Made by a program: the position numbers and the translations under genes. Shown here one piece after another: positions 1 through 12,600 of a stretch of 64,000 nucleotides of DNA. Positions within the stretch are counted from its first letter, which is position 1, and each line of letters starts with the position of its first letter. The stretch lies in the NCBI GenBank assembly GCA_030141605.1, contig JAQGDQ010000001.1:932001-996000 (forward strand), read 5' to 3'. Origin of the DNA: Tubiluchus corallicola (Eukaryota; Priapulida; Priapulimorpha; Priapulimorphida; Tubiluchidae). The notes under the pieces are model-generated. The model saw only the letters and a list, made by a program, of their open reading frames with translations, was not told the DNA's origin and ran no database searches.

Positions 1-771
1 ATGAAACTAACTACGATATGATACTTTTTCTCAACGTTATGATACGATAAATTATTTCGAGCGATAAAAGCGATGCTGAAGTTAGAAAATTTATGCAACA
101 ACAGAAAAAGTATCTCTAATAATTAAACCATTTAAGCAACTATTACGTGACTACGACGAAATTTTCTGCTTCATTGTTATAATGATTCATAAATAAGCAA
201 GCTGCAATAGGTATCTAGATTACTATGATATAAAGATTTATCTATGCAAGCTGCACAATTACACATGTCTGTGACGATGACACCAAAAATACAGTACACT
301 GTATTCGGCATCTGCAAGCTTGTGTGATTCAGAATCAAAATAAAGATAACTGCTAACACAAAGCGAAACTGCAACTGCATGCATCTGACAAGCTTATAAT
401 TTTAAATAATCCTTTTTATCCACTGTTTTGCTTAATTCCTGTAAGTAAATTGAAAAGCAAAGTAAAGTGATTTTACAAAGGTAAGCGATAAGCAACGATA
501 CAAGCCAAAATCGATACGATAACGATATACCTATAATGATATCGATACGATAACTATAAAAACAAATTTTTTGTATCGATACGACATTTGATAATTATCG
601 ATACATATCTTGTCCTTAGCATTCCTAGCTTAATAATCATAAAGCAAAAGGGGTAAATCTGTGAGCACATAAAAAACATGGTATCTTAAATGTGAATGAA
701 TGGCTGTCTATGAAGGAGACATTGCTGGAAAACTGTGAAGCAAAAGCACACTAATTGTCCTAAAATATTAT
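1..771. other. Non-coding stretch with CGATA/ATCGATAC-rich ends
   Basis: No coding sequence is convincing here. If GNL1 continues to the left, this is inside one of its introns. Short CGATA, GATAC and ATCGATAC words recur at about 15-75 and again at about 500-610, which looks like the worn ends of a repeat, but I cannot define termini or a target-site duplication. Confidence 0.3.
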
Positions 772-775
772 TTAA

Positions 776-1269
776 CCCTTTCACTATGGAGTCACCCAGG
801 TCTGTTTATTTCACTGCTACGGCCATGAAAAACATTGTAGAAAAGTTTACCAGCCGTGGAATTAGGGTTGCTTTGCAACAAGTAATGCTAACCAGCCAAT
901 CAGCATCTGAAGTCAGGTGCATTGCAGAATATTCTACTGTATGGTATGTTACTATGCAAAATCATTTGATATCGCTGATGAGATGCATGTTTAGTTGATT
1001 ATTCTGCATTATAAAATGATTGCATATTAAGGATTAGCATTGCGTCTTTTATGAAAACTGGTTTCTAAATACAAGTACATGCTTATTTAAGGTGGTGTGC
1101 GTGCGTGCGTGGGTGTATAAATAAAACTAGTAATTAATATTAGTACTCAACAACAAACAACTATTTGTTGACTTACAAGTTTCTGTTTTAGTAACACACC
1201 ACAAGAAGTTCTTTTCAAATGTGAAAAGTCAATGTGGCCCAGTTAAAAAGCAACCTCGTAGTGAAAGGG
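776..1269. mobile_element. piggyBac-like non-autonomous element (MITE)
   Basis: The left end begins CCCTTTCACTATGGAG right after TTAA (772-775). The right end is its inverted copy, reading CCCTTTCACTACGAGG on the minus strand, followed on the plus strand by CTAA (1270-1273). An imperfect terminal inverted repeat of about 16 bp starting CCC and a TTAA target site, with one copy mutated to CTAA, is the arrangement typical of piggyBac elements. The 494-bp body has no transposase; the open frame inside it matches nothing I recognise. It lies on the 3' side of GNL1 exon 6, presumably in the next intron. Confidence 0.6.
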
Positions 1270-1465
1270 CTAAACAGCAGTTTATAATAAATTTTTTTCA
1301 TGCCACTGTAATAAGAGCTACTCTGCTTAACAAATTTGCCTGTACACACATGTTATCACAAGGGTGTAGACTAGTTCTACTATGAAATTACCGTCTAACA
1401 CTGAATTTATTACAAACTAATATACTAATGAGGAAACGTATGTTTTGAGAGGTTTTAATAGTTAC

Positions 1466-4400
1466 CTTTGGTGGGATCTGTCATTCCCCGTTCTCTTGAA
1501 TCTCTTGGAAATGAACTGAAGCATATGATGTGAACCTTTGGAAATCGCTCCTGAAAGTAATTCTTCCAAGCTGCTACTAGAGATGCCGGTGCAAGATCAA
1601 TCTTGTTCAGGACTAGAATTATGTATTTTTGCAAGTCAGCAGTCACATACTTATATAGTGCAGGAGAGAAATGTAGTACCTGCAACATTCAGAAATTACT
1701 TTTTGAGCATTTAAATATTCTAAATAACTTAAAGTGTTGTGGTTTATGAATAACTTTTGAGAATCTCATGCTTAGTTATTACAATTAACCTATTAACAAT
1801 TTGCAATTTGGCATAGCTGCATATCAATTCTATCAGGTAAACTAGATAAATCAACTGCAAGAAAACAATACTTATCACAATATACAACACTATCAGCATT
1901 TGGTAGTTTTAAGTAATGCTAGAAAAAGTTAAAGTAATGACACAATGATGCAAGACAATAAATTTAAGCATGTACACCAATTTACTACCAGTGTATGAAC
2001 TGAATCTCAATTACATAACTTTTTTTAATTTTTGATTACGCTATAAAGTGAGCAACAATGCTAATAAAGAATAATACAGGCAAAAAGTATGCTGGTAGTG
2101 TTATACACACTAATAAAAGTGTCACTGAAAGTTTGCTTACAGGAAATCTGATGTCAGTGATGAGCAAGACGATGTCAGATAATTCTAAAACCCGCCACAG
2201 CTGACGCCATGTCTCAAGATTGAGTTCAAAGTAACTCAAGTCTTCTGGCTTGAAGTCCTCATAAATTTTGTCCAAATACTTCTGCAGAATCAACACTTAT
2301 TGCCAACATACATTAAAGAATAACTAGTTGCTAGAATTATATAAGCAGCATAAAAAATAAAAGCAATTTATGAAAAGAGTTAATGTTACCAGTCATACTT
2401 TAGTACATAAACAACAAAAGGTAAATGAGTGAATTACCACAAACATTTTTTCTTCATTCTGCTCAACCTGTTCCTTGCTCATAGAATAATCCCACTTTGG
2501 ACGTTTAGGCATGTCAAGTGAAGTTCCTGGTCGATAAATATCATCCAATGACATCTCCAGATTTGTCTGCACATAGACAATCATATTAATAATTGGGTAC
2601 AATAGGAACTCGGTGACAAAAGTAACTTTACAGCAAACAAATCTCAAGATGTAAAAACTGACAATAAAAAGCAAAAAGATAAACTACTACATGTAAACTT
2701 ATGATAAAGTACTTAAGACAATAACCTAAAAATTTAGTATATGTTAAAAAATTTGCATAAACTTGCTGTTGTACTAGAAAAATTTCCTCTGCTTAGTAAA
2801 ATAGATCAGCTTAATAGGACACAACAATTAACAATAAAATCATATAACTTACCATCTTTCATAAAATGCTCATCAACTAAAGTGTAGTGGTTTATATAAA
2901 GTGAAAGTAGACCCCCCATTTATGCTCAATAAAATCAGACGTTTGTTAAGAAAAAACAGGCAGGCATACCTCAGACAAAGCTTTAAAAGGTTTGCGGGAT
3001 GTTTCTTTTCTCCTCTCAATCTCTTGTCGCGTCTCACGTTGAAAATGCAATCGATACCTTTATATAAAAGAAGTTTATGCCAAAGGTGTTTCATATACTC
3101 TTTGATAAAATTGCTTCTAAAAGACTAAGGGGAACCAAAATCTTGCAGGGAAGTCACTGTACGAATGTAGAAAAAGTGATTGTCATTTGATAATGACAAG
3201 TGATACAGGGTCCGCATGGCATATCTACCCTTTAACCATGAGTTCAATAGTTACGGCACGTTCAGGCTACAGTGTTTTCTCTCAAGAGTTCTCTCAGCGA
3301 GTAAACTCGCAAATGCGAGCGACTTTGCGAGTTCTCTTGGCAAGTTATTGCAAACTCTTTGAGAGTTGCTGAGAGTTCGCTCACGAGTTTCTTGCAGACA
3401 AGCTCTGTTCATGGCAAGAATTGTCAGAGGGACCTCTTGAGAGAAAACTCTCTAGTCTGAATGCACCGTTAGTTTCAGTTGAGCTTGCAGATTTCAAAAA
3501 TTCATAACACAAGTTAATGTTATCCACTACAAGTGTCCAAAAAATGTTCATTATAATAACTAAATTACCACATGTACACTCTCGTAGTCTAGTATACAGT
3601 TAAAATGTTAAATAGCACTAGATGTGTCCACCCACTTTCCAGTTTTGAAAAAAACTTGGAGTCAGACAGTGACATCCATAAATTTGTTTACACAGCACAA
3701 CAAACACTAGACCCGATGCTTTTATTTCAATAGTTGATTTCTATAATTTTCTGATGGAATACCAGTTCACCTCATACTAAGTACACCATGTTATTAAGTG
3801 ATGCTTAGCAGTAACAAAAATGAGATTTTAGTTTAATTTTCGTTTACATTACCAAGCACTGCTCTAAATGTAAAAACATTTTTGCACAAATTCAGCACAA
3901 ATGTATTCTTGATGCATTAGCTACACAAATAGTGAAAAAAATCAAATAACTAGTTTACGAGTACTGTTATACTATAAAGACATGCGTGTACAACTGCGCT
4001 ATAGTTACTGTGGTACATCTTGCGAGAATTTTCTTAAAAATAATGAAAAAAGCAGGAATAGTCACAGAAAACTGACTGAGATTTCTGTTCTATAAGCTAC
4101 ATGTATACGCGATTAAATAACTTTCAAGTAGATATTAGATGCCAATGCTTGTCTTATGATGCCAGTGCTTTTACAGTATGCAAATCCCTTTAATGATGAT
4201 TTGAAACAACAAGTGAACAACACAATAGCGAGTTAAGCTCAAGAGCTTTCTCATTGACCTTGTATGCAGTTCTTGTGGTTTAACGAGTAAACCCCAACGT
4301 TTTTAAAGTTTCGACAAACAATTAATAGATTAAAGCAGATTTTTGAATATCTGTAAAGAAGAAAATAAACATAAAAGTGTCATTATAGGCATCAACTATT

Positions 4401-7400
4401 ATAAGACATACCTATTTGGATCATATTTGTTATGGCTGTCTTCTTCTGTCGGTTGTTCATTGATCTTTTTTATGTCAGTGATGGAAAGGCTTTCACTCGT
4501 ATCGGTGTCAGATTCTCCTGCATCAGAGCTGGCATGATCGGGTATACTCTCCAACATTGTTGCTCGTGAAATTGGTTCATGTGGTCGCTGATAGTCGCTA
4601 TCTGCAACAGAACGCAAGAAAATGCAATAGAACACAAGCAATGACAGATTAGTTCATTTGCCACATTTAATTAAAGAAGGAATGTCACCAAAATTAAGTT
4701 GAGCTTGAATAACTCGCAAACATATTACAAATACAAATAGATTATGTTCTAAATGCAGATTTCATTCTTAAGATGACTTGACAAAAGCTCGGATAAAATT
4801 ACATGCAAAACGAACATTTAACTAATCCGCCAATGAAAACGAAGCTCTCGTGGCAAAACTGCTGTATTTTTTTATTTTTTTGTATTACAGTTGACTTGGC
4901 ATCAAAATGCTTACATTTGTTCATTATCTAGCAAGCACATCAGGGCACACTCAATACAGTATTTTATGCAGCTTATACCTTGCGAGAGCATCACAGTATC
5001 GTAGTAGCATAATATACTAGGGCCAGCATGCAAGATTTGTTCGCTTTCAGGGAATGTGATTGTTCTTACTGAAAAACAACCTGTGGAAAGGGTTATGCTT
5101 TAAAACAGTAGGCCTAATAACTCTTCTCCAAAGTTAATAATTAGGTGGGTTACTGATGCTCCAATTCAAACGTATATAAGAACTGCCGACAGTTGACTCA
5201 AAAACTCTGCATAATCGATTAAATTTTTTGCCTCAGGTACTTAAAATACGACATTTGAGTGTGATCAACAATTTTTACTACTTTTGTCATCATTACTTCC
5301 CTTTTGTGCATTGTACTATAGTACACTTGTAGAAACAATCATGTTAAGTACGGTTTTTCTTTGAAAGCAGTTACGTTTATTATGCCCTAATATGGTAGCT
5401 TGCAGTTTTGCTTTGAATCTGTCACAAGTTCATCTGCTACAATTAACATCATTGCCCAAGAATCTATGGAAGCTAACCTTTCAATCACATACTTAGTGGT
5501 TTGTTTTTGAAGCGCTTGCTGTTTTTCACAAAACGTTTAATCAGTTAACTGTTGGTGTTATGCCATCAATGCAGTGGCAGTAATCTGCCAGTATTCTTTG
5601 CGACTTCACAAGTGTAAATATCATATCATAGAACAACTAAGAGCAGAGTTAATTTTGAAAAGTACAATAGAACATTTAAAGCTTCTACGGCAAGAGCAAG
5701 TGAATAGTATACTTCAATATATGTGTAACATTAAACAACCCACACACAAGAGCAAGAGTAGGTCTGCGGAACTTTGTTAACGTTGTTGTGCCAACTGAAA
5801 ATACTGTCAGTAGTATTTTGTTGTAAAGCAGTACAAATTGTAAAAGTTGGGTCTGTGTTAAAAAAGCACATTTCTTGTAAGAAAGGAGCCCGATGATAAG
5901 TTCTTCTAAAACAACTAACAAATTTATGAACGCATAGAAATTGCTAGGTAGCGTACTCCTAGTGCAATGTAATTTTATAGTGATGGCTGCATTTTATCGA
6001 TCTTGACAAAAATAAGCCTGTGTAAAAATATCACACTTCTCGTGCAAGTTTGATGGAACAATGTGAATGATTACAATGACAATCCTTTTTATCAGCAGGT
6101 TACCTATCTGAGTCAAGATCAGGTGCTGTAAGAGCACAAATATGTATCGCAAATTAGCAAGAAAGCGATTATGTTGTTAGCAAACTATGGGCTCACTACA
6201 GATGTGTGACGTCAGCAAGTGCAATGTTTCCACCGCTAGAAACCAATGAAGTGATTCGTTGTGGGTTCCGTGAGACATAAAATGTTAATTACTCATTAAT
6301 TAGACAATATATTGCTAAAAAACTTCTGTTAAGTTATTCACAGATAAGCTAACTATACAATAAGTTAAACTTCATTTATGTGAGACGTCCTTTAAGAACT
6401 ATTTAATGAAGATAGATGAAATGCAGAACTTAGCTTTTATCAAGAATGAAATACTGTAGCAGCAGCAGTATTAGTCCAGTAGACAAACCCAAGAATATGA
6501 TGTAAACATAAAAAGTAGTACGGACAAGTTCTTTTTTGCTTAATTTGTTCGTTCATTATTTGAATTTTAAGATTTTGATTAATGCTAAGCTAGCAAGGTT
6601 GGGCATTTTTTGTTAAATGGTTCAACATATAGTTCTAGCTTATAAGTTTCAATTTTTAAAGTGACAGATACATACTCTTATTATTCAATGTAGCGTTCCA
6701 AAAATGCCCTTTTAATCTAGTTTTTGTTATAACTAAAAGAATGTGCCACAAATAAATACCAGAATATTCTGCATTACAAAATTGCGAGATTCTTATAATA
6801 AAAACCCGTATTTCACTATCAAGCTTCACTATCACTATCACTATTACAATACTAGTGTAATAAACTATACATCAAAAAACCATATTGACAAGCACCTGAA
6901 GAGGACTGAAAGTGATGCCCCAAAATCTAAAAGAGAGCCTGCTCTTAAAGTATGTTCATGCTAAATATCAATTGACTTTGAAAAATGCTGTATAATTTGT
7001 GGTAATTGTATTCCAAAAGACCCAAAATATCAAACAGGTGGCACAGTGTATAGTGCAGTGCATGACTACTGAGTTGAAGTCGAAACGGCCTTGTATTATT
7101 GAATGAGATTTCTGATTTATACACTGCATATGCTCAATATCATAATGACTGATTTAAGTTTTTCACTGTACAGAGAAATGTTACCTCAGCGGTTGCATGT
7201 GTCGTCGGTGATAAACCTAGTTTTCATGATGATGTAGCTTTAAAAAGTGTCATAATGATAATAAAAAAAGGTCCAAAAAATATAGAATTCAAGTGAAGTC
7301 TATGATATCTATTCAAGAAAGCTTTTAGAACCCTTCACAAGCTTAAGAGCTTTTCAAATATGAACTCTCTCCTGTACCTGCATCCTTATTTGATGAATGT

Positions 7401-9049
7401 GGCATGAGAAACGGCACTTTGAATGTTTTGTTGACGAGACAAGTATCATATGCTTCAATGTCTCTGGAACCAGTAAATCTAGAAATCGTTGAAGGCAGTG
7501 AGGCATTGTATCATGTAATTTGGCGAAAAACGAGTTCAGGGAAACTGCAGAGATTCGTTCTGTCACTCGTTCTCAAAGTCACACCCAACCGTATGTTGCA
7601 TTTGACGCTATGTACCAAGTTTTATCAAATCACATGAAAGGAGGCAAAGACCTGGATGACCCACTCCATGACACCACACCCTATCGGATTTGCTTCTCCC
7701 ACAACCAGACATTATGATGAAGAGAGACTACAGCAAGCAACAACTAAACAAAATACTGTGTGGCAATGGTCAGGAGTCCCATTCTGCATCTGATTGTGTG
7801 CATGAGATCATGAGCAGTTTGGCCATGAGCAACCCAATGTTAATATTGCGCATGATCTTCTCTTGCTTCACGATCCAGGTGAGGACTGATGACAATGACA
7901 TCTTTGTGCTTCTTGTATACAATGTACAGAAACACAAAATCGGCACATAGTCTCAATGAAGAAATATGACGTAAACTTATCAAGACCAATGAAACAGCTG
8001 TGAAACTTGGTGATAAATGTACAAGCAGTGTTGCCACTTCATTCTTTGATAGGCTGTGACTCCACCTCATATCCCTTTGGAAAAGGGAAAACCAGTGCTG
8101 CTAATCTCCTGGTCAAGATTGATATCAAGTTGGACCAGATGTACAATCCTGACACACCAGAAAAATATCGCAAAGCAAGTTAGACCTGAGTTTTTGGTTC
8201 GCTCATGGAGAACCATCCAGGGACTGATCTATGCACTTCTAGTTCTGAAATCTTCAGAAAAAACTCGAAGGTGCCGAAAAAATCTCTCCTAGCATGATAA
8301 ATAGCTGGGCATAATATGGCAGATAAAACTTCATTTTCACAAGGATTTCCTGTAGTAGTCAATCCAGTCACTCATTTATTTAATGATCAGGTTGGTTTAA
8401 TCATTACTTAACTTCAGTTCCTAAGTATACATTGTGACGACCAAGGTATTCCCTTCACTCCTCCTAATGATACTAGTAAAATTACTGCTACAAAATAATA
8501 CTGAATGCTAAATAAAGTTCATTTAGCAAGGATTTTGGTTCTCTGAATTGATATACTAGTGACACAGATTTTAGCAGATATAAAAAGATACTGTCTACCA
8601 ACTAGTATCTTAGTGTTGCTTAAAAGTAAAAAATTATTTTCTTACACAGTTGTTTTATGAGTTCAGCAAGTACCGGGCTATACGTCAGCACGGAACAGTT
8701 AAGTAGATTGTCAACAAAAACAGCCACCTTATTGATATTTAATCAATAAGCTATTTGATTATATTCAAAAACAGGTTTGACATTTTGTTTGATTCAATTT
8801 GAAAACGAAAATCTGAAGTGCAATTCAAATGTTATCTGAAAGCTATTAGGCATATATTTTGAATTCGACTTCTATGTGGAATTCGATGTTCTATTTGATT
8901 TTATCGATACAATACAATAATAAAAATTATTTTCTAACCATAAAATATAAACCAGGCCTACCATCACTACCATCTTGGCGTTTACGTTCTCTCTTTTCTT
9001 GTAGTTGCCTCTTCTTTTGTTTAGCACTGAAAGGTTTTTTCCTGGGCAT
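1466..9049 (-). CDS. GNL1: GNL1 (HSR1) circularly permuted GTPase, 5' six exons, truncated by the window edge
   Basis: Six exons join in phase: 9049-8962, 4601-4412, 3057-2970, 2566-2438, 2281-2141 and 1679-1466. They give 283 residues and end with a one-base overhang. The N-terminus MPRKKPFSAKQKKRQLQEKR is the family's basic start. Acidic/Ser-rich sequence and YDPNRY (about 88-94) follow, then YRPGTSLDMPKRPKWDYSMS (exon 4) and NLETWRQLWRVLE with DIVLLITDIR (exon 5). The G4 motif NKID is at 237-240 and the G5-like SSF at 267-269. In this YlqF/MMR1-HSR1 class G4 and G5 precede the P-loop, so the missing G1-G3 motifs should lie left of the window. Exon 1 has two possible donors, 8961/8960 or 8970/8969, in the same phase; the longer form is given. 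Family members are nuclear/nucleolar GTPases linked to ribosome biogenesis, known from family data only. Introns carry a TTA-flanked MITE and a decayed transposon ORF. Identity is very firm. Confidence 0.93.
3254..3468. mobile_element. Short TTA-flanked inverted-repeat element, PIF/Harbinger-like
   Basis: The left end reads CGGCACGTTCAGGCTACAG and the right end, read on the minus strand, CGGTGCATTCAGACTAGAG. About 34 of the outer 42 bases match, including the shared block TTTTCTCTCAAGAG. Both sides are flanked by TTA (3251-3253 and 3469-3471), the 3-bp duplication expected for PIF/Harbinger. The 215-bp element has no coding capacity and sits in GNL1 intron 2. Its interior is rich in GAGAGTT and its complement, so a transcript would fold back on itself. 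Confidence 0.7.
6880..8290 (+). pseudogene. Decayed transposon-type ORF in GNL1 intron 1 (antisense to GNL1)
   Basis: Several plus-strand frames hold pieces of one degraded protein, broken by shifts and stops. In order these are a Cys-rich piece, CCIICGNCIPKDPKY (about 6999-7040); VRTDDNDIFVLLVYNVQKHK (about 7879-7938); and a best-preserved stretch containing GCDSTSYPFGKGKTSAANLL and KLDQMYNPDTPEKYRKAS (about 8050-8185), followed by stops. From memory, zinc-ribbon ... VRTDDTD ... GCDTTS...GKGK architecture recurs in large multicopy ORFs of many invertebrate genomes that look transposon-derived. I cannot name the superfamily. At least three frame changes rule out a functional product. Confidence 0.55.
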
Positions 9050-9963
9050 GGTTTCTGATAATTTTTAGCTTTAACAAACATAAAACAATATGAAACAAAA
9101 TACACATTAAAAATAGTAAATGAAAAATACAGATACAAATTTAATATAAAAACGCTCTACTAAGCAATGATGTGAATTTCACATTTTTGTGCTTTATTAA
9201 TGTCTAACCAAACCCTGAAGGTATATCTCACAGATTTCAGCTTGCATTATAACTCACATTACGTTACAAAAACTAATGCAGTATTCGTTTTTAAATAATA
9301 ACCGATGTATGACTCCACGATTACAGAAACTTCGGTCAGTCCACTTGAAGTTACATTGTTTCTGTAACGTATGCGCAAAATTTAAAAATTAAATTAATTT
9401 ACGTTGATACATTTGCGTTTATCACAATTTGCGCAATAAATTTATCAACGCCATCAATCAACAGGTAGCAACGTTTTTAAATCCAGCATAACTCAAAAAG
9501 CAACAATTGTTATAATAATACGAAACAATAACAGCAATAATAATTATTTTCAACTTTTAACTAAACACGGGCGCAGACATAGAAGGATAAGAAATGTTGG
9601 TACCAGGCATATACAACTGATCCTCATTTTTATTTCGCTCTCACGTCTTCTTCTAACTCTACGGTCGCGGCCAAACCAACGATCTTCCCTGGTGTCACGC
9701 TCGCTGTTGCTAAAAGCTCCCGCATAATTTATTTGACGTGCTAAAAATAGTTATCTTGAATTTCTAGGAAAAATAGCAGAATTTAACCGAAGCCTGTTCA
9801 CTGTTCAGACTTCAGACACATACTTTTGTGCATATAAATTTTGTTTATATGCACCCTCTAAAATAACGTTTAACTGTCAGAACACGAAACTAATTTAGCA
9901 GCATATTTCATTCTAATAAAATAATAATAATGAATTATTAATAAATAAATTAATAATAACAAT
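9050..9963. other. Region upstream of GNL1
   Basis: No coding sequence is seen. It must hold the GNL1 5' UTR and promoter on the minus strand. A modestly GC-richer patch at about 9640-9730 contains CGGTCGCGGCC and could be part of a promoter, but no TATA box or initiator is clear. Confidence 0.3.
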
Positions 9964-10143
<180 letters not shown>

Positions 10144-10296
10144 CTTTATAGTTTATCATAATGTTATTTTGTTAAATCCATGTGCTGACTGCTGAGTGGA
10201 AGAAACAACGGTACCTTAAATTATTAAGTCTTTGGTATGACTTGGTCAGGACCTTGAATCACGACGTATAGGATGGGAAGCAAGAATATTACCACA
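10144..10296 (-). mobile_element. 153-bp dispersed repeat, copy 1 (LINE/SINE 3' end type)
   Basis: It is almost identical (about four differences in 153) to 16104-16256, and both copies directly adjoin an AAT tract. On the minus strand it reads as a body ending ...AAACTATAAAGATT followed by (ATT)n, the layout of a retroposon 3' end with a simple-repeat tail. GATTCAAGGTCC (minus strand) faintly resembles a tRNA B box. There is no coding capacity. The family is unknown. Confidence 0.7.
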
Positions 10297-11917
10297 GAGC
10301 TATGCCAACTGTAGGTCAAACTCTAAGTCTTATACAAACATGCTATATAAGTTTATCAGTTCTCAAAAATTGCTAAATGCCAGCATACATGTTGGCACAG
10401 GGTTGTCATTGAATTTCATTTTTTGCTTGGAAAATCTGGTTATTCACCAACGCACACCCCTTCACTCACACTTTTTTCAATTTTAATAGCATTAATTTTA
10501 TTTCTCATTCCTATAATATTTATCCAAATACACTCAAGCTTGGAACGGTGGACTTTTAATTGTGATATTCATAAGTGAGTTTTACTTGCTTACTATGCCA
10601 ATTTTTGTGAATACAGGAGTATACGTACAAAATGCGTTTACAAATTCAAGAACTTCACCAAGTCTGGAAAAGTGAATCCACCTAAAGCTACAGCAATTTC
10701 TTACAGCTTATAAAAATTTCCAGTACACAATTCGGATTATCTCTAAGTGGAAACTACCGTTCAAAAGCATGCGAAATCGAATAAGTTGCACGTTTTTCTA
10801 CTTAAAGAGCAATCTTTGTAGATACCATCTAATTACAAGTATAAAAGTTTTGCAGGACTTTATGGTAGTACAACTGGAAAAAGCACCAAGAGCATGTTCA
10901 AACAGAATCCAACATTTCCTCGTTGTTAACAGGGTTTCTCTAGCGTCAATTTTTTTAGGATCCCGTAGATAAATATTTTTAGATACTTAAATTAGTAGAA
11001 CACCATGACAAAATATTTTGTTTTCAAATAAACTTATGTTGCACACTAATAAAATATGCTACATAGTAATACAGTATTACAGTAGTGAACTTACAGTTGT
11101 CATCTAGAAATCCACTCCATAATCCAATCCATAATATTGCCAAATCAGACATTTCTGTTGTTAGATGGCAGGGCAACACCATACCATGAAAATTAGAGTT
11201 TCTTTACGGATTCAAATAATTTTCATAATAGGCATTCCAATATAAAGCACTGAATAGAAATGAATGCCTTTGACTGTATTTTCATTTTTTTCATGTTAAG
11301 AAGAAAATAGATGTAGAACATTCTAATAATAAAAATTCTCTCTTTAAGAGAATGAGAACCTCACGACACTATCACCAAACAGAAATGTATTACTTGTATT
11401 TTCATAAAATTGTGTCCCTAGCCCAATGATCCGCAGCATTATCACATAGCTTAAAATTATGTCGTTAGATGGCAGTCTGAGCTTAAATAAATGCGAATTG
11501 GTACCACATTCTTAGAACACTTCGCTTTGCCTATTTTGTAATTCGCCCTTCCTCGGAAAAACTTTATTTTCCTCGAAAAATACATTTTAACAAAAAAGTC
11601 TACATTTTTCCCGATAAAAGTTTTAAATGTTTTCTGCTTTTAAAAATTTGATGGTTCAGGAGTTCACAATTTTTTTTAGAAATATCAAAATGAGCTTCAG
11701 TAAGTTCTCGGAACTTTTTATTATACGTATAATCTTAATTTCAGTATCACTGGTCAATATTATTAAAAATATAATTGTGGAAAATGATTAACTCAGTATT
11801 TCTGTTTCTAAATTAATTATTGTAAACATAATAATAAAGCAGTTAGCAATATTACTCTAACGTAAGTATTACTCTAAAGTAAGTAGCTCACTAAACGTGG
11901 AATTTTCTTGATCAGTA
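10297..11917. other. AT-rich intergenic DNA, nothing recognised
   Basis: Both strands lack a credible exon, RNA gene or delimited repeat. Only short, compositionally ordinary AT-rich frames occur. Confidence 0.4.
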
Positions 11918-12080
11918 GTGAATTTGGTGGTCTAGCAGCCTAAACAGCTGTCTTGTGAGCAGAAGTTTTCTGATTCAAATCCAAGCTATATTCCAACTTT
12001 TTCACATTTCTTGTCTTTCAAGTTTGCTACCAAAATTTAATTAATTTTAGGCTTGTATATTAATAATAATCTTCACATTA
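11918..12080 (+). mobile_element. tRNA-derived SINE, copy A
   Basis: A tRNA-like head begins GTGGTCTAGCAGCC (A-box-like) and has a perfect B-box-like GATTCAAATCC at 11972-11982. A body with AACTTTTTCACATTTC, CTTTCAAG and AAAATTTAATTAATT follows, then TAATAATAAT. The body matches the copy at 43.2-43.4 kb at nearly the same offset from the B box. It does not fold into a clear tRNA with acceptor stem, so it is called a SINE rather than a tRNA gene. Confidence 0.65.
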
Positions 12081-12154
12081 AGATTATGGTAATAAATTAG
12101 ACTGGAACACGGGAGTGAGGTGCTAGGAACGCTTTGAGATCTGTCATGAAAACA

Positions 12155-12260
12155 AGGTGCTAGTTTAATAGTTATGGCGCTGTAATCCAAACATCCCTTG
12201 TTCAAATCCAGCTTTACCTACGGTTTTTCGCATTTGCTTTCCTTTGATTAAATTTGCTTT
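12155..12260 (+). mobile_element. tRNA-derived SINE, copy B (diverged)
   Basis: GTGCTAGTTTAATAGTTATG is followed by GTTCAAATCC (12200-12209) at the spacing of an A and a B box. The downstream part (CGCATTTGCTTTCCTTTGAT) only loosely resembles copy A. It is the second of three tRNA-like heads in about 550 bp. Confidence 0.45.
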
Positions 12261-12424
12261 CAAAAACTGAGTAGCTTTTCGCCATCATTAAAGATTAGTG
12301 AAGAAACCGCGATTATAAAGAATTACTAAATTACCCACTGATCGTCTAAGATTCTAAAGAAATTACAGGAAATTAATTATATTAGCTAATGATTATTTTA
12401 CAGTTAATAATATGATGGAAACGG

Positions 12425-12600
12425 ACTGCGTGGTCTAGTGATTGCTGTAGTAGATACAAAGTAACGTGTCCAGCTCAACTTCAGGCTTAGATAATTAACC
12501 TCGGCATTTTCACGCTTCTGTTCTTTCGACTAAGTTTTTTTCGAATATTAAAAAAGTATGTCATTTTTATTCATTAGCCAATAATCTTAAAATTAAGATT
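12425..12600 (+). mobile_element. tRNA-derived SINE, copy C (degenerate)
   Basis: GCGTGGTCTAGTGATTGCTG repeats the A-box-like head of copy A, but the B box is eroded (CAGCTCAACTTCAGGC). It ends near AATAATCTTAAAATTAAGATTA, similar to the AATAATCTTCACATTAAGATTA that follows copy A. That shared end supports common ancestry. Confidence 0.4.

Noticed and set aside
735-998. 87-codon plus-strand frame containing MESPRSVYFTATAM
   Set aside because: It runs through the left end of the piggyBac-like element, starts outside it, and has no recognisable similarity.
2848-2872. Possible micro-exon between GNL1 exons 3 and 4 (TTTAG acceptor and GATG|GTAAGT donor on the minus strand)
   Set aside because: It would introduce a stop or break the phase, while exons 3 and 4 join directly in phase and match the family spacing.
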